Source: Pseudodesulfovibrio sp. zrk46 (GTDB taxonomy: Bacteria > Desulfobacterota > Desulfovibrionia > Desulfovibrionales > Desulfovibrionaceae). From it: a stretch of 64,000 nt of DNA. A program made the position numbers and the translations under genes. The notes under the pieces were generated by a model. It made no database searches, had not been told where the DNA came from, and worked only from the letters and a program-made list of their open reading frames with translations. Positions 25,585 to 34,384 of the stretch are shown here, in pieces. Each line of letters starts with the position of its first letter. Positions within the stretch are counted from its first letter, which is position 1. Location of the stretch: the NCBI RefSeq assembly GCF_012516435.1, contig NZ_CP051216.1, positions 3,409,669 to 3,473,668 of the forward strand, read 5' to 3'.

Positions 25585-26340
25585 TCAGGCTAAAACAATC
25601 TGAGAAAAGCTTTCGCCCTCCAAGCTCGCGCCTCCTACCAATACTCCGTCGACATTGTCAAGCGCAATAATCTCTGCGCAATTAGCAGGCTTCACACTTC
25701 CACCGTATAACACTCTCATTTCATTAGCCTTTTCTCCAAAGATTGAAATAAGAATTTTTCTAGTAAAAGCATGAGCTTCCAATATTTCTTCTGGACCAGC
25801 GACTTCCCCGGTACCAATCGCCCAAACAGGTTCATAAGCAATACTCAGATTTTCCGGATCGATATTGATCGGAACATTCTTTAAGCCAACACGTATCTGA
25901 TGCTCTAGCACCTCTTCAACACGCCCAGCCTTTCGATCCTCGATCTTTTCACCAATGCAGAAGACAACCTTAAGACCGGACTCTAAACCATAAGACGTCT
26001 TTGCCCCAATATACTCATCATCCTCGCCAAGGACATGTCGACGTTCTGAGTGGCCAGTCAGCCCATACACGGCCCCCACAGACTCAAGCATCTTCGGAGA
26101 GATCTCACCAGTATAAGCGCCCTCTTCCTTTATGTAATAATCCTGCCCGCCGACCGAGAAACCATCAATACCTTGGAAGACGTCAGCTACTCCTTTAAGA
26201 GCTGTGAATTGAGGGAATACAAGCACCTCGCGATCTCCAGGCAACTTGGCAGCAGCCAAGTCAACCAGTTCTTGTGCTGTAGCCCGAGCTTCATCCCAAG
26301 TCTTAAACATCTTCCAGTTCGCAGCCATCAATTTTTTCAT
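25585..26340 (-). CDS. tpiA: triosephosphate isomerase
   Basis: TpiA interconverts dihydroxyacetone phosphate and glyceraldehyde-3-phosphate. The 251-residue barrel has MAANWKM (catalytic Lys), GHSERRH (catalytic His), AYEPVWAIGTG (catalytic Glu), and VLYGGSVKP with GVLVGGASL in the phosphate-binding loops. I chose the ATG at 26340, which forms an ATGA overlap with the pgk stop; the frame opens three codons earlier. It lies in the rimI-pgk-tpiA-secG series. Confidence 0.97.
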   Translation of the reverse strand: MKKLMAANWKMFKTWDEARATAQELVDLAAAKLPGDREVLVFPQFTALKGVADVFQGIDGFSVGGQDYYIKEEGAYTGEISPKMLESVGAVYGLTGHSERRHVLGEDDEYIGAKTSYGLESGLKVVFCIGEKIEDRKAGRVEEVLEHQIRVGLKNVPINIDPENLSIAYEPVWAIGTGEVAGPEEILEAHAFTRKILISIFGEKANEMRVLYGGSVKPANCAEIIALDNVDGVLVGGASLEGESFSQIVLA

Positions 26341-27539
26341 CGGTTGCACTCCTTTAATGCCTTAAATGCAGGCAATTCTTTTCCTTCAAGAAATTCAAGG
26401 AAAGACCCACCACCGGTAGATATAAAACTAAATTTATCTGCAAGGTGTAACAAATGAACCACCGCATCTGTATCGCCGCCCCCAACGATACTCACAGCAT
26501 CGTCCATCTCAGCTATAGCTCGACATACATCAAACGAAGCCTCTGCGAATGCCGGTGTCTCAAAAAGCCCCATAGGGCCATTCCAGACAATCGTTTTAGA
26601 ACGCTTAAGTACAGCAACAAAGTCCTTCGCTGACTCTGGTCCAATATCAAGAACCATAGCTTCTGCAGGAATACTATCTGCATCGCATACACCATCAGGT
26701 TCAGTGGCGGTATGCGTAGCTGCATACTTGAAGTCAGTTGGCAAATGCAACTTGGATCCCATCTTCTCTGACTTCTCTATAATATTGCGAGCAGCGTCCA
26801 CTAACTCTTCTTCAACCAGAGATTTGCCAACATTCAAGCCTTTTGCGAGAAGGAAAGTGTTAGCCATGGCTCCGCCGATGATGATGTCATCTACTTTTCC
26901 AAGAAGGTTATTCAATATTCCTAGCTTGGTGGAAACTTTTGCCCCGCCCGACACACAGACATAAGGTCGTCTAGGATCAGCAAGAGCGTCACCAAGAAAT
27001 TCAACTTCCTTCTTTAAAAGAAAACCACCACAACACATTTTGGCATGCTTCGGTACATCCACCACAGAAGAATTAACTCGATGCGCCACCCCAAAAGCAT
27101 CATTTACATAGATGTCAGCCATGGATGCCAGCTTGCTTCCAAAATCTCCTCGATCCTCTTGAGTCTTACCAGTCTCCTCAGGATTAAAGCGTAGATTTTC
27201 CAACATCATAACTTGGCCAGGTTTTAATGATGCAGCCATCTCCAAAGCCTCTCTCCCTACAGTGTTTGGGGCAAGAGGAACGTCAACACCGAGAAGCTGA
27301 GAAGTTCTTTGGGCAACTGGAGCTAATGTCAACTCCTGCACAACTTTCCCCTTAGGTTTGCCAAGATGTGCACACAATATAACTGAAGCCCCTTTCTCCA
27401 ACGCATACTTCAGAGTAGGAAGTGCCGCCTGAATACGGTTATCGTCCGTAATAGCACCAGTTTCATCCTGAGGGACGTTAAAATCCACACGGAATAAGAG
27501 TTTCTTACCTTGAATGTCAATTTGATCAATAAATTTCAT
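26337..27539 (-). CDS. pgk: phosphoglycerate kinase
   Basis: Pgk makes ATP from 1,3-bisphosphoglycerate. The 400-residue monomer has RVDFNVPQDETG, AHLGKPKG, the hinge region GGAKVSTKLGIL, and WNGPMGLFE and GGGDTDAVV in the nucleotide lobe, all canonical. It is 21 bases downstream of rimI and coupled by a 4-base overlap to tpiA. Length is normal. Confidence 0.98.
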   Translation of the reverse strand: MKFIDQIDIQGKKLLFRVDFNVPQDETGAITDDNRIQAALPTLKYALEKGASVILCAHLGKPKGKVVQELTLAPVAQRTSQLLGVDVPLAPNTVGREALEMAASLKPGQVMMLENLRFNPEETGKTQEDRGDFGSKLASMADIYVNDAFGVAHRVNSSVVDVPKHAKMCCGGFLLKKEVEFLGDALADPRRPYVCVSGGAKVSTKLGILNNLLGKVDDIIIGGAMANTFLLAKGLNVGKSLVEEELVDAARNIIEKSEKMGSKLHLPTDFKYAATHTATEPDGVCDADSIPAEAMVLDIGPESAKDFVAVLKRSKTIVWNGPMGLFETPAFAEASFDVCRAIAEMDDAVSIVGGGDTDAVVHLLHLADKFSFISTGGGSFLEFLEGKELPAFKALKECNR

Positions 27540-27560
27540 ATGTTCCTCAACAAAAGAAAG

Positions 27561-28010
27561 TTAGCCTGTAGCAAAATCACATCGGAATAACAAAGCATCC
27601 TCTTTGGTATCTGGATAATACCTCTTTCGAACACCAACTTGCACATATCCAAATTTTTTATACAAATCTATGGCCGGAGTGTTTGATATCTTTACATCTA
27701 GAAAACTCTTTACAATTCCCTTCTTAGTACAAATCTCAAAAGCACGTTTCAAAAGGGCCTTGGCCAAACCTCGCTTTCGGTAATCAGTATGAACAGCTAG
27801 ATTGAGAATTTCCATTTCATCCTCGATTAGAGAAATCGCAATATACCCGACAAGACGGGCATCTTCACGAACGCCGAGGATCTTAAACACGCCCCTCTCA
27901 AGGCCCATAAGAAACTGATCACGACTCCAATGGTAATCAAAACAAGATTTCTCCAGTTTTATTAGATCATCCAAGTCTGAAGCCTTCAGTTGTATCACCT
28001 GACCAGACAT
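27561..28010 (-). CDS. rimI: ribosomal-protein-alanine N-acetyltransferase (RimI-like GNAT)
   Basis: The 149-residue GNAT protein has the acetyl-CoA loop RKRGLAKALL and the RimI-type ends IEDEMEILNLAVH and NTPAIDLYKKFGYVQVGVRKRYY. RimI acetylates the N-terminus of ribosomal protein S18; other targets are possible. The ATG at 28010 has GAAGGA just upstream and is preferred over one nine codons earlier. It is first in the pgk-tpiA-secG transcript, 89 bases from the divergent Nudix gene. Confidence 0.88.
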   Translation of the reverse strand: MSGQVIQLKASDLDDLIKLEKSCFDYHWSRDQFLMGLERGVFKILGVREDARLVGYIAISLIEDEMEILNLAVHTDYRKRGLAKALLKRAFEICTKKGIVKSFLDVKISNTPAIDLYKKFGYVQVGVRKRYYPDTKEDALLFRCDFATG

Positions 28011-28099
28011 AGTATCCTTCTCATCATTTCCCCACACTGGAAATGTATAAGCAATAAGTGTATACTTTCTTTATAATCAAATCAAAGATTTCCGCTGAC

Positions 28100-28639
28100 A
28101 TGACTATTATTACTAAAAATACTTCAAAAAAAATTGACAGCACCGAGTTCATTGAGATTGTGGACGACAACAACCGCCCTTTGGCAGTCCTTCCCAAAGA
28201 CCTGGTTCACCGCCAGATGCTGAAACATAGGTCTGTACAGATCCTTATCTTCAATCCAAAGAAAAAAATCTTCTTGCAAAAAAGAACAAAAAATAAAAGC
28301 TTTTACCCAAATCGTTGGGATGTGTCAGCTCGTACTCACCCCTTGATTGGAGAGTCCTCTCTCGATGCAGCTCAACGTATTCTACGAACCAAACTTCAAC
28401 TAGAAGTTGAAAGCCCTCAATTAATCCGATCTCTTCCCGCTTGCCCTGAAACAGGCTTCGAGCATGTCACTATTTTTTCAATTCCCAAAAACACTCAATC
28501 AATCATCCCTAATGAAAACGAAGTGTCTGAAGGATACTACTTTTCAAGAGAGGAACTAACCTGTCTTGTCAAAGAATTTAGAGAATTACTTACGCCCAAC
28601 CTAGTAACTTTGTGGGAAGCAGGCCTACTGACGGCTTAA
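28100..28639 (+). CDS. Nudix/IDI-like protein with degenerate catalytic box
   Basis: A 179-residue Nudix-fold protein, beginning MTIITKNTSKKIDSTEF. It has the strand IFLQKRTKNKSFYPNRWDVS and the box region HPLIGESSLDAAQRILRTKL. The canonical RE-x-x-EE is replaced by RI-L-R-T-K, and the IDI-type Cys before HP is Arg here, so the metal-binding carboxylates of both Nudix hydrolases and isopentenyl-PP isomerases are missing. It may bind a nucleotide or diphosphate without hydrolysis. Its stop overlaps the suhB stop in a shared TTAA. Confidence 0.8.
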   Translation: MTIITKNTSKKIDSTEFIEIVDDNNRPLAVLPKDLVHRQMLKHRSVQILIFNPKKKIFLQKRTKNKSFYPNRWDVSARTHPLIGESSLDAAQRILRTKLQLEVESPQLIRSLPACPETGFEHVTIFSIPKNTQSIIPNENEVSEGYYFSREELTCLVKEFRELLTPNLVTLWEAGLLTA

Positions 28640-29427
28640 ACCCTACAAAGCAAACAACTGAGTTCTTTATGAATTAATCCATTGGTAGCCATGATGGACT
28701 TAGATTCAAATGAGTATGGCTCTCCCGACTCATACTCAGAAACCATCCCTCCAGCTTCTTGAATTAGCAATATACCTGCTGCAGTGTCCCACGGATTAAG
28801 CGCACTTTCGTAAAAACCATCATACCTTCCACATGCAACGTATGCCAAATCAAGTGCCGCAGCCCCCGGTCTACGAATCCCCTGAGTGATTGGAAGCAAC
28901 GATTTTAATTGCTTAAGAATCGTGTCTAGGTGGTCATCAATTGCATACGGAAACCCTGTTGCCAACAAAGCCTCCTCCATAGTCGTCACTCGGGATACCC
29001 GAATCGGTTTTTCATTCAAAAAAGCTCCATGGCCTTCGACTGCAAAAAACAACTCCCCCATCAGAGGCAAATTAACAAGCCCTAACACTACACGATTGTT
29101 GTGCCATAGCCCTACCGAAGTGGCGACCATGGGTAGACCATGTGCAAAATTCGTTGTGCCATCAACGGGGTCTATAATCCAAGTGAATTCTCCTAAGGGG
29201 GTATCCTTGGCGGACTCCTCTGCAAGAAAGTCAGAGCCAGGCAACAGGCGGGACAACTCTTCTTTAAGCATTTCTTCAACAGCAATATCTGTCTCAGTAA
29301 CTAGATCGATTCTTCCCTTATGCCTAACTTTCTTAGCCTGCGTGGATGCATCGATTACAATATTTCCTGCTTTACCTAATATATATACAAGATCATCACA
29401 GAACTTTTTCTCATTGTATAAAGCCAT
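28636..29427 (-). CDS. suhB: inositol-1-monophosphatase family protein (SuhB-like)
   Basis: The 263-residue enzyme has the metal site FLAEESAKD, WIIDPVDGTTNFAHGLP and the C-terminal NPWDTAAGILLIQEAGG, the three hallmarks of IMPase/SuhB. It dephosphorylates inositol phosphates or related sugar phosphates; SuhB also acts in rRNA antitermination in E. coli. Substrate is not decided. It starts just after the hairpin behind the Cys-rich small gene, so it probably has its own promoter, which I did not find. Confidence 0.9.
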   Translation of the reverse strand: MALYNEKKFCDDLVYILGKAGNIVIDASTQAKKVRHKGRIDLVTETDIAVEEMLKEELSRLLPGSDFLAEESAKDTPLGEFTWIIDPVDGTTNFAHGLPMVATSVGLWHNNRVVLGLVNLPLMGELFFAVEGHGAFLNEKPIRVSRVTTMEEALLATGFPYAIDDHLDTILKQLKSLLPITQGIRRPGAAALDLAYVACGRYDGFYESALNPWDTAAGILLIQEAGGMVSEYESGEPYSFESKSIMATNGLIHKELSCLLCRV

Positions 29428-29442
29428 GTTGCCTCCATGAAA

Positions 29443-29463
29443 AAAGGCGGTAAAACCGCCTTT
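29443..29463 (-). terminator. terminator of the Cys-rich small gene
   Basis: AAAGGCGGT, loop AAA, ACCGCCTTT; followed on minus by a T run, between the DUF6485-like gene and suhB. Confidence 0.88.
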
Positions 29464-29486
29464 ATTTCTTAAACTGACCTGAGATA

Positions 29487-29690
29487 CTAAGCCCTCCGCT
29501 GAATAAAGAACTCAACAGATCGATTGTAGGTCCGTTCTTCTTCTTTTGTAAAATAACACCCCGGCAATTCACCACGCTGACGATGGTAATGAAGACACTC
29601 ACAGCAAATGCCGTGCTTATCGCAACTGTAAGTACAGGTACAGTATTGCTCGTTGATTTTCGCCCTAGGACACTGATCCTTCTTTTTCAT
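29487..29690 (-). CDS. DUF6485-like Cys-rich small protein
   Basis: The 67-residue protein begins [20 protein letters not shown] and has eight Cys plus His residues: C-P near the start, [18 protein letters not shown] and GCYF. This pattern matches the small DUF6485 family, probably a metal-binding (zinc or iron-sulfur) protein of unknown function common in anaerobes. I chose the ATG at 29690 with AGGGGG upstream; an ATG eight codons earlier is also possible. It is monocistronic with its own terminator. Confidence 0.82.
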   Translation of the reverse strand: MKKKDQCPRAKINEQYCTCTYSCDKHGICCECLHYHRQRGELPGCYFTKEEERTYNRSVEFFIQRRA

Positions 29691-29829
29691 CGCACCCCCT
29701 CGTATCTTTGCCACAGATCAAATAGTAAGCCAGAAAACATTAGCCAATCGCCCTTATAGTGTCAATTATTCAGGCTGATTGTTAAAAGAATACTACGCCT
29801 TTATCTCGTTATCACAAATGAGGTTCACT

Positions 29830-29858
29830 TTTTCACAACATCTCTATCGTGTTATAAT
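29830..29858 (+). promoter_or_regulatory. probable promoter of the 582-residue unknown gene
   Basis: TTTTCA (29830-29835), 17 bp, then a perfect TATAAT (29853-29858). The ATG is 94 bases downstream. Confidence 0.6.
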
Positions 29859-29916
29859 CGTTGTAATCCGACCAAGATGAGTATATATGGTTAAGATTAT
29901 AGGTACATTGTTTTGA

Positions 29917-29932
29917 TTGGAGTGAACTCCAA
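29917..29932. promoter_or_regulatory. inverted repeat in the leader of the 582-residue gene
   Basis: TTGGAGT-GA-ACTCCAA, a perfect 7-2-7 palindrome 20 bases before the ATG at 29953. As DNA it could be an operator; as RNA its 2-base spacing disfavours a stable hairpin. Confidence 0.45.
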
Positions 29933-29952
29933 CAGGAATACGGATTAGTGGC

Positions 29953-31701
29953 ATGTGGAAAAAAGCGTTCAGTAAAGCGCCTGACTTTGAAAAATACGGC
30001 AAAAAAAATTCCCCGGCAACAAATGTGAGCACAATAGAAAAGCTCAAGAAATTTCTTGACTTCTGCCACATCAAATACTGCCTATTAAAACCGTACTTTG
30101 AAGTCGATGACTACCCACTTGTAGAGGCTCGTGAATTACTTCCTTCATTCGAAGTAGACCTTTATGAATACAAGGCTCTTCCGGGAATGAGTTTGGTTGT
30201 ATTTGAAAGACAACTCAATTCATTTCAAGAAGTGTTTCAGTATGATGCGCTACATGCCCTTTCTGAGTGGGAAGACATGCACGACAAAGGGAGCGAGGCG
30301 TGTGGTGTTGAAGAAAACGTTATCGCTACTAATATTCGAACATTTCAAAGCCGACTCCCCAAGCGCCATCATACAGATTTTCTTAAAGAATTTGATAGCT
30401 CAGACATCACGACAATGGACAACTACGGAGAGATGCTTGAATTTCTTTTAGAACTTGAGCGCGCTCACGTTCTGGCCCTTGATCCAAACGGTAAATTCAC
30501 ACTTCAAGGGATGTACGCATCACTGCCATCAAACTTGGACAGCGAACTTAAACAATTTGGGCTTAGAATCGGAAAATTTAAGCCCGGCAACAGCTTGATG
30601 TATGAGTGCAATCGCTTGTTTGTGTATCAGTTCATGATGGAATTGCATGGATTCCCTATTGTTTCTGAACGTCGGACATCATCTGCCATGTTTGCCATCC
30701 GTTTATTGCGATCTGGCGAACGCTTTATTGTTCGAGTACTTGGGCAGAGCGACAGAACAATCACAACTATGATGACACCGCCTCCTGATACCCCCAAAAG
30801 GATCAAGAAGTATCCTCGCATTGAAAAAATCGCACTAGTTCAAGTTAATGAGAATCAAAAAGATACTATTACTCTACTCAAAGAACGAGGCTTTTTAGTC
30901 GACCCTAAAAAACGGGTCGTAATTCTACGTGTCATATACCAACAACATGAGTATAGCCCCAAAAACGTTCGTGAAGATCGTGCACTCTCTGTTCTTCGGC
31001 AAGAAGTCATTCATCCGATCACAGGCGAAGTCATTGACTCACTCAATATTATCCAGAATATCCAAAACATGATTCTGCAACTCAACGATATCGTACGTGG
31101 CGAATATCGCATGCCGATCAACTACAAACGCAACGAAATCATCAGAAACACAGATACCCCTGAAAATCGCCTTAAAGTTCTCTACACATGGCTTTCAAAA
31201 CATATGCATCGCATTGTTGACTACACTGACGAATACTACTCTCAACTCGTTAGAGTATTAGATGGTTACCTTCTCGCCCCAGAGCATTATAATGTTTTCA
31301 ATGAACACTACTCGTTGCATCAAGAAGTATGGTCTCGATACGGTCATATTCAACAGGCACGAAAGGTACGCATCCTTGAAGATCTTCGTTACAGAAAATA
31401 TAAAGGTGAACCTGTTACATACGAAAAGATGCTTGAACTCATGACGGAAATCATGAATGAACTTAAATTTGAAATAGTTAACTACTTTGACAAGTTGGTT
31501 GTCAAAGTATTGATCATCGGCAACGATGTCATTTCTGATCCTTATCTACTTAGAAAATACGTAAACATAGACCAGAAAAAACTATCTCCATATGGACGTA
31601 GAATTCGACAACGCTACAGCCAGCTGGTAACGCTCCTTGACGAGTTTCGATCAATAAGAAAATCAAGAACGTCCGGCACTCTCGAGCCGGGCATGTTTTA
31701 G
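29953..31701 (+). CDS. unrecognised 582-residue protein
   Basis: I recognise no family. The protein is soluble, basic at both ends and has no signal peptide or membrane segment. Segments that may mark domain cores are KLKKFLDFCHIKYCLLKPYF (residues about 30-50), RTSSAMFAIRLLRSGERFIV (about 240-260), KKRVVILRVIYQQHEYS (about 318-335) and a long helical C-terminal part with PYGRRIRQRYSQLVTLLDEF. A promoter and palindrome precede it, and gcvT follows 20 bases after the stop, so the two may be co-transcribed. The start at 29953 is the first ATG after an in-frame TGA; AGGAA lies 14 bases upstream, which is rather far. Confidence 0.78.
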   Translation: MWKKAFSKAPDFEKYGKKNSPATNVSTIEKLKKFLDFCHIKYCLLKPYFEVDDYPLVEARELLPSFEVDLYEYKALPGMSLVVFERQLNSFQEVFQYDALHALSEWEDMHDKGSEACGVEENVIATNIRTFQSRLPKRHHTDFLKEFDSSDITTMDNYGEMLEFLLELERAHVLALDPNGKFTLQGMYASLPSNLDSELKQFGLRIGKFKPGNSLMYECNRLFVYQFMMELHGFPIVSERRTSSAMFAIRLLRSGERFIVRVLGQSDRTITTMMTPPPDTPKRIKKYPRIEKIALVQVNENQKDTITLLKERGFLVDPKKRVVILRVIYQQHEYSPKNVREDRALSVLRQEVIHPITGEVIDSLNIIQNIQNMILQLNDIVRGEYRMPINYKRNEIIRNTDTPENRLKVLYTWLSKHMHRIVDYTDEYYSQLVRVLDGYLLAPEHYNVFNEHYSLHQEVWSRYGHIQQARKVRILEDLRYRKYKGEPVTYEKMLELMTEIMNELKFEIVNYFDKLVVKVLIIGNDVISDPYLLRKYVNIDQKKLSPYGRRIRQRYSQLVTLLDEFRSIRKSRTSGTLEPGMF

Positions 31702-31721
31702 CACCACTCCTAGGAGGAAAT

Positions 31722-32807
31722 ATGACTGATCTGGAAATAACACCTCTGACTCAATGGCATCGTGATAATGGTGCCAAAATGGCTCCTTTCGCTGGATTCG
31801 ATATGCCTGTGCAGTACAAAGGCATCATAGTTGAGCACAAACATACTCGCACCAAAGCCGGAATCTTCGACATCTCCCACATGGGGGAGTTCGCTCTTGC
31901 AGGAGAAGGGGCTAAAGACGCGCTAAATAAAATTGTTAGCCATGACCTCGAAACGTTAGCTCCTGGCAAATGCCGATACGGCTTTCTGCTCAACGAATCC
32001 GGTGGCATTAACGACGATCTCATCATCTATTGTTTAGCACAAGATGAATACATGCTCGTGGTAAACGGTGCATGTCGCGAAAAAGATTTCAAACATATTC
32101 AGGCAAACTTACCTGAATCAATCCTGCTCACTGACATCAGTGATCAGACTGCCAAGATCGATGTGCAAGGTCCTGAAAGCCTCGACGTGATCAACGACCT
32201 CATGAATGAAAAATGGAATCACTTAAAATACTTTAACTTTGAAACAACCGAAAAACTCGGCTTCTCCATGATTATCAGTCGAACAGGCTACACTGGAGAA
32301 TTGGGATATGAGCTGTACCTCCCCGCAGATAATGCCCTCGAGATTTGGGAAAAACTCGCGACTGACGAAAGGACCGAACCTATTGGTTTAGGTGCACGTG
32401 ATACTTTGCGCCTTGAAATAGGCTATCCTCTTTACGGCCAGGACCTTGATGAAAAACACACTCCCAAAGAAGCTGGTGCGGGATTCTTCCTTAAGAAGGA
32501 AACTGACTACATAGGCAAGGCTGGCTTGGCTGAAGTAAAAGAATCTCTTATTGCCCTTTCCATCGAAGGCCGCCGAACCCCACGCCATCACGACGAAGTT
32601 CTGCTCTCATCAGGGGAAAAGACAGGCACAATTACTAGCGGCTCTTTCGCTCCTAGCCTTGGGCACTGCGTTGCTTTAGCTTACGTCAAAGCCAATGATG
32701 CGGATAACGATACATTCATCATTAAAACAGCTCGAACTGAACTGGAAGCAAAGAAAGTGTCCCTGCCCTTCTACACCGAAGGCTCTGCACGTATGAAAGT
32801 TGATTAA
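31722..32807 (+). CDS. gcvT: aminomethyltransferase, glycine cleavage T protein
   Basis: GcvT moves the aminomethyl group from the H-protein to tetrahydrofolate. The 361-residue product has PLTQWHRDNGAKMAPFAGF, GIFDISHMGEF, RTGYTGELGYELY and GLGARDTLRLEIGYPLYGQ, all conserved in GcvT. AGGAGG lies just upstream of the ATG. The other glycine-cleavage genes (gcvH, gcvP) are not next to it, and a terminator follows. folK, needed for its folate cofactor, is in the window but not linked. Confidence 0.96.
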   Translation: MTDLEITPLTQWHRDNGAKMAPFAGFDMPVQYKGIIVEHKHTRTKAGIFDISHMGEFALAGEGAKDALNKIVSHDLETLAPGKCRYGFLLNESGGINDDLIIYCLAQDEYMLVVNGACREKDFKHIQANLPESILLTDISDQTAKIDVQGPESLDVINDLMNEKWNHLKYFNFETTEKLGFSMIISRTGYTGELGYELYLPADNALEIWEKLATDERTEPIGLGARDTLRLEIGYPLYGQDLDEKHTPKEAGAGFFLKKETDYIGKAGLAEVKESLIALSIEGRRTPRHHDEVLLSSGEKTGTITSGSFAPSLGHCVALAYVKANDADNDTFIIKTARTELEAKKVSLPFYTEGSARMKVD

Positions 32808-32830
32808 AGACTATGTAATAACCTAAAATG

Positions 32831-32861
32831 AGAGCCTCGCAGGATCATCCTACGAGGCTCT
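32831..32861. terminator. hairpin between gcvT and acyltransferase gene
   Basis: AGAGCCTCG and CGAGGCTCT (9 bp) around a 13-base loop, then TTCTTTT. It serves gcvT and possibly the convergent gene. Confidence 0.83.
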
Positions 32862-32884
32862 TCTTTTGAAATTCAAAATTCGTT

Positions 32885-33529
32885 TTATTCTGATCCAAGC
32901 ACCTGCATTCGCTTTTCAAGACGCTCCCGCTCACGGGCCAAAACATCCTTTTCCAATTTCTCTTCAGTCACTTTCATGGGCTCACCGATATAAGCACGGC
33001 ATTTGGTAAAAGGCATTGGCAGAACAAATTTATCCCAAGAATCAAAAACTTTCCTTGTTCTCGGAAACATTCTGATTGGCACAACTTTGGCTCCCGCTCG
33101 CTGAGCCATAAAAATAGCACCATCTTTTGCCTTGTGCCGAGGGCCGCGCGGCCCATCTATCGTAAAGACTGCTATTCGATTCTCTTTTTTCATGATCCTA
33201 GCAGATTGCAAGAGTGCCTTAAGGCCACCCCTGCTGCTGGACCCACGGACAGTCTTGGTTCCAAGCTTTTCGAGCACTTGGGCAATGAACTCACCATCCT
33301 TGCTCTGACTCACCACAATGACGAACTGATTCGCCCAATCAACTCCAAAATTTATTACTGGGAAGAGTTCGCCATGCCACAGAGCAACAACAAACGAATC
33401 CCCTGCCGCATTACCCTCAATCACCCTTTTCCAGTCTCCATGTACTTCAAAGCGAATGGTCTTGGACCACCAGCGAAGCAATCGGGTAACAACTGGCGTG
33501 AATATAAGTGGATCAATCCGAATTTTCAT
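32885..33529 (-). CDS. lysophospholipid acyltransferase-like protein (DUF374)
   Basis: The 214-residue protein has the HxxxxD-like start VVALWHGELFPV and the phosphate-binding segment TIDGPRGPRHKAKDGAIFMA, typical of the DUF374 branch of LPLAT acyltransferases; related proteins acylate lipid A or lysophospholipids. The precise acceptor is unknown. No clear cleavable signal; a membrane-associated N-terminus is likely. GAGG lies before the ATG. It is divergent from yedF with a 159-bp gap. Confidence 0.87.
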   Translation of the reverse strand: MKIRIDPLIFTPVVTRLLRWWSKTIRFEVHGDWKRVIEGNAAGDSFVVALWHGELFPVINFGVDWANQFVIVVSQSKDGEFIAQVLEKLGTKTVRGSSSRGGLKALLQSARIMKKENRIAVFTIDGPRGPRHKAKDGAIFMAQRAGAKVVPIRMFPRTRKVFDSWDKFVLPMPFTKCRAYIGEPMKVTEEKLEKDVLARERERLEKRMQVLGSE

Positions 33530-33688
33530 ATCGACCTCAATGTTGATATCACTTCATATAGATGAAGACTAATTTCGGCAAGTGACTGCAACTATTGATA
33601 TCACAATTCGGCTTAAACGAATTCATAAGCTATATCTATTTGACCTACAGGGACTGCCTATGCTTTTTATATTTTTTAAGGAGCGATA

Positions 33689-34309
33689 ATGACGCAAATA
33701 CAAATTGAATGCCAAGGACTGCCTTGCCCGCAACCTGTCATCAAATGCAAAGAGGCAATTGAAGAGAATATGCCGGACATTATCTCTATTACTGTTGATA
33801 ATGAGGCTGCAAAAGAGAATGTTACTCGTTTTCTCACCACACAGGGGTACGACGCAACTGTCAGCAATGACGGTGACTATTTTGTAATCAAGGGGGCTCG
33901 TGGTCCCGAATCCAATGGACATTGTGAAGTATGTCAAGAGATGAGTGAGGCAGAAATAGCTGCCGTCGGACAGCCAAAGAACCTCATCTTCATCGCCTCA
34001 GATGTCATCGGATCCGGCGATGATGAACTAGGCGGCAAGCTCATGTACAATTTTTTGCTAACGCTCAAGGAAATGGGAAAGGACCTGTGGCGAATTGTCA
34101 TGGTCAACGGCGGTGTTAAACTGGCCGTAGAAGATGCTCCCTCCTTGGAAGTTCTCAAAGAACTCGAACAAAGTGGCGTCTCTATTCTTGTCTGCGGCAC
34201 CTGCCTTGAGCACTTTGGCTTGACCCCCAAGCGCGGTGCAGGCGAAGTGACCAATATGCTCGACATCGTTACAAGCTTCCAGCTTGCCACTAAGACCATT
34301 CGCGTTTAA
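33689..34309 (+). CDS. yedF: selenium metabolism protein YedF (TusA-DsrE fusion)
   Basis: The 206-residue protein joins an N-terminal TusA/SirA fold (ECQGLPCPQPVIKCKEAIE with the CPxP signature) to a C-terminal DsrE-like fold (FIASDVIGSGDDELGGKLM, LVCGTCLEHFGL). This fusion is the YedF marker of selenium-using bacteria. It probably handles persulfide or selenide for delivery; its exact reaction is not settled. The presence suggests the genome uses selenium, though no selenoprotein or selD lies in the window. A terminator follows. Confidence 0.92.
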   Translation: MTQIQIECQGLPCPQPVIKCKEAIEENMPDIISITVDNEAAKENVTRFLTTQGYDATVSNDGDYFVIKGARGPESNGHCEVCQEMSEAEIAAVGQPKNLIFIASDVIGSGDDELGGKLMYNFLLTLKEMGKDLWRIVMVNGGVKLAVEDAPSLEVLKELEQSGVSILVCGTCLEHFGLTPKRGAGEVTNMLDIVTSFQLATKTIRV

Positions 34310-34320
34310 AGATGTGCACC

Positions 34321-34358
34321 ACGGCACAGGGGTAAAGCCTTGCCCTTGTGCCGTTTAT
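34321..34358 (+). terminator. terminator of yedF
   Basis: ACGGCACA pairs with TGTGCCGT (34321-34328, 34347-34354) with an inner GGG/CCC and one bulge, then TTATTT. Confidence 0.75.
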
Positions 34359-34384
34359 TTCATCATTTAAACGGAGAAATGGTC

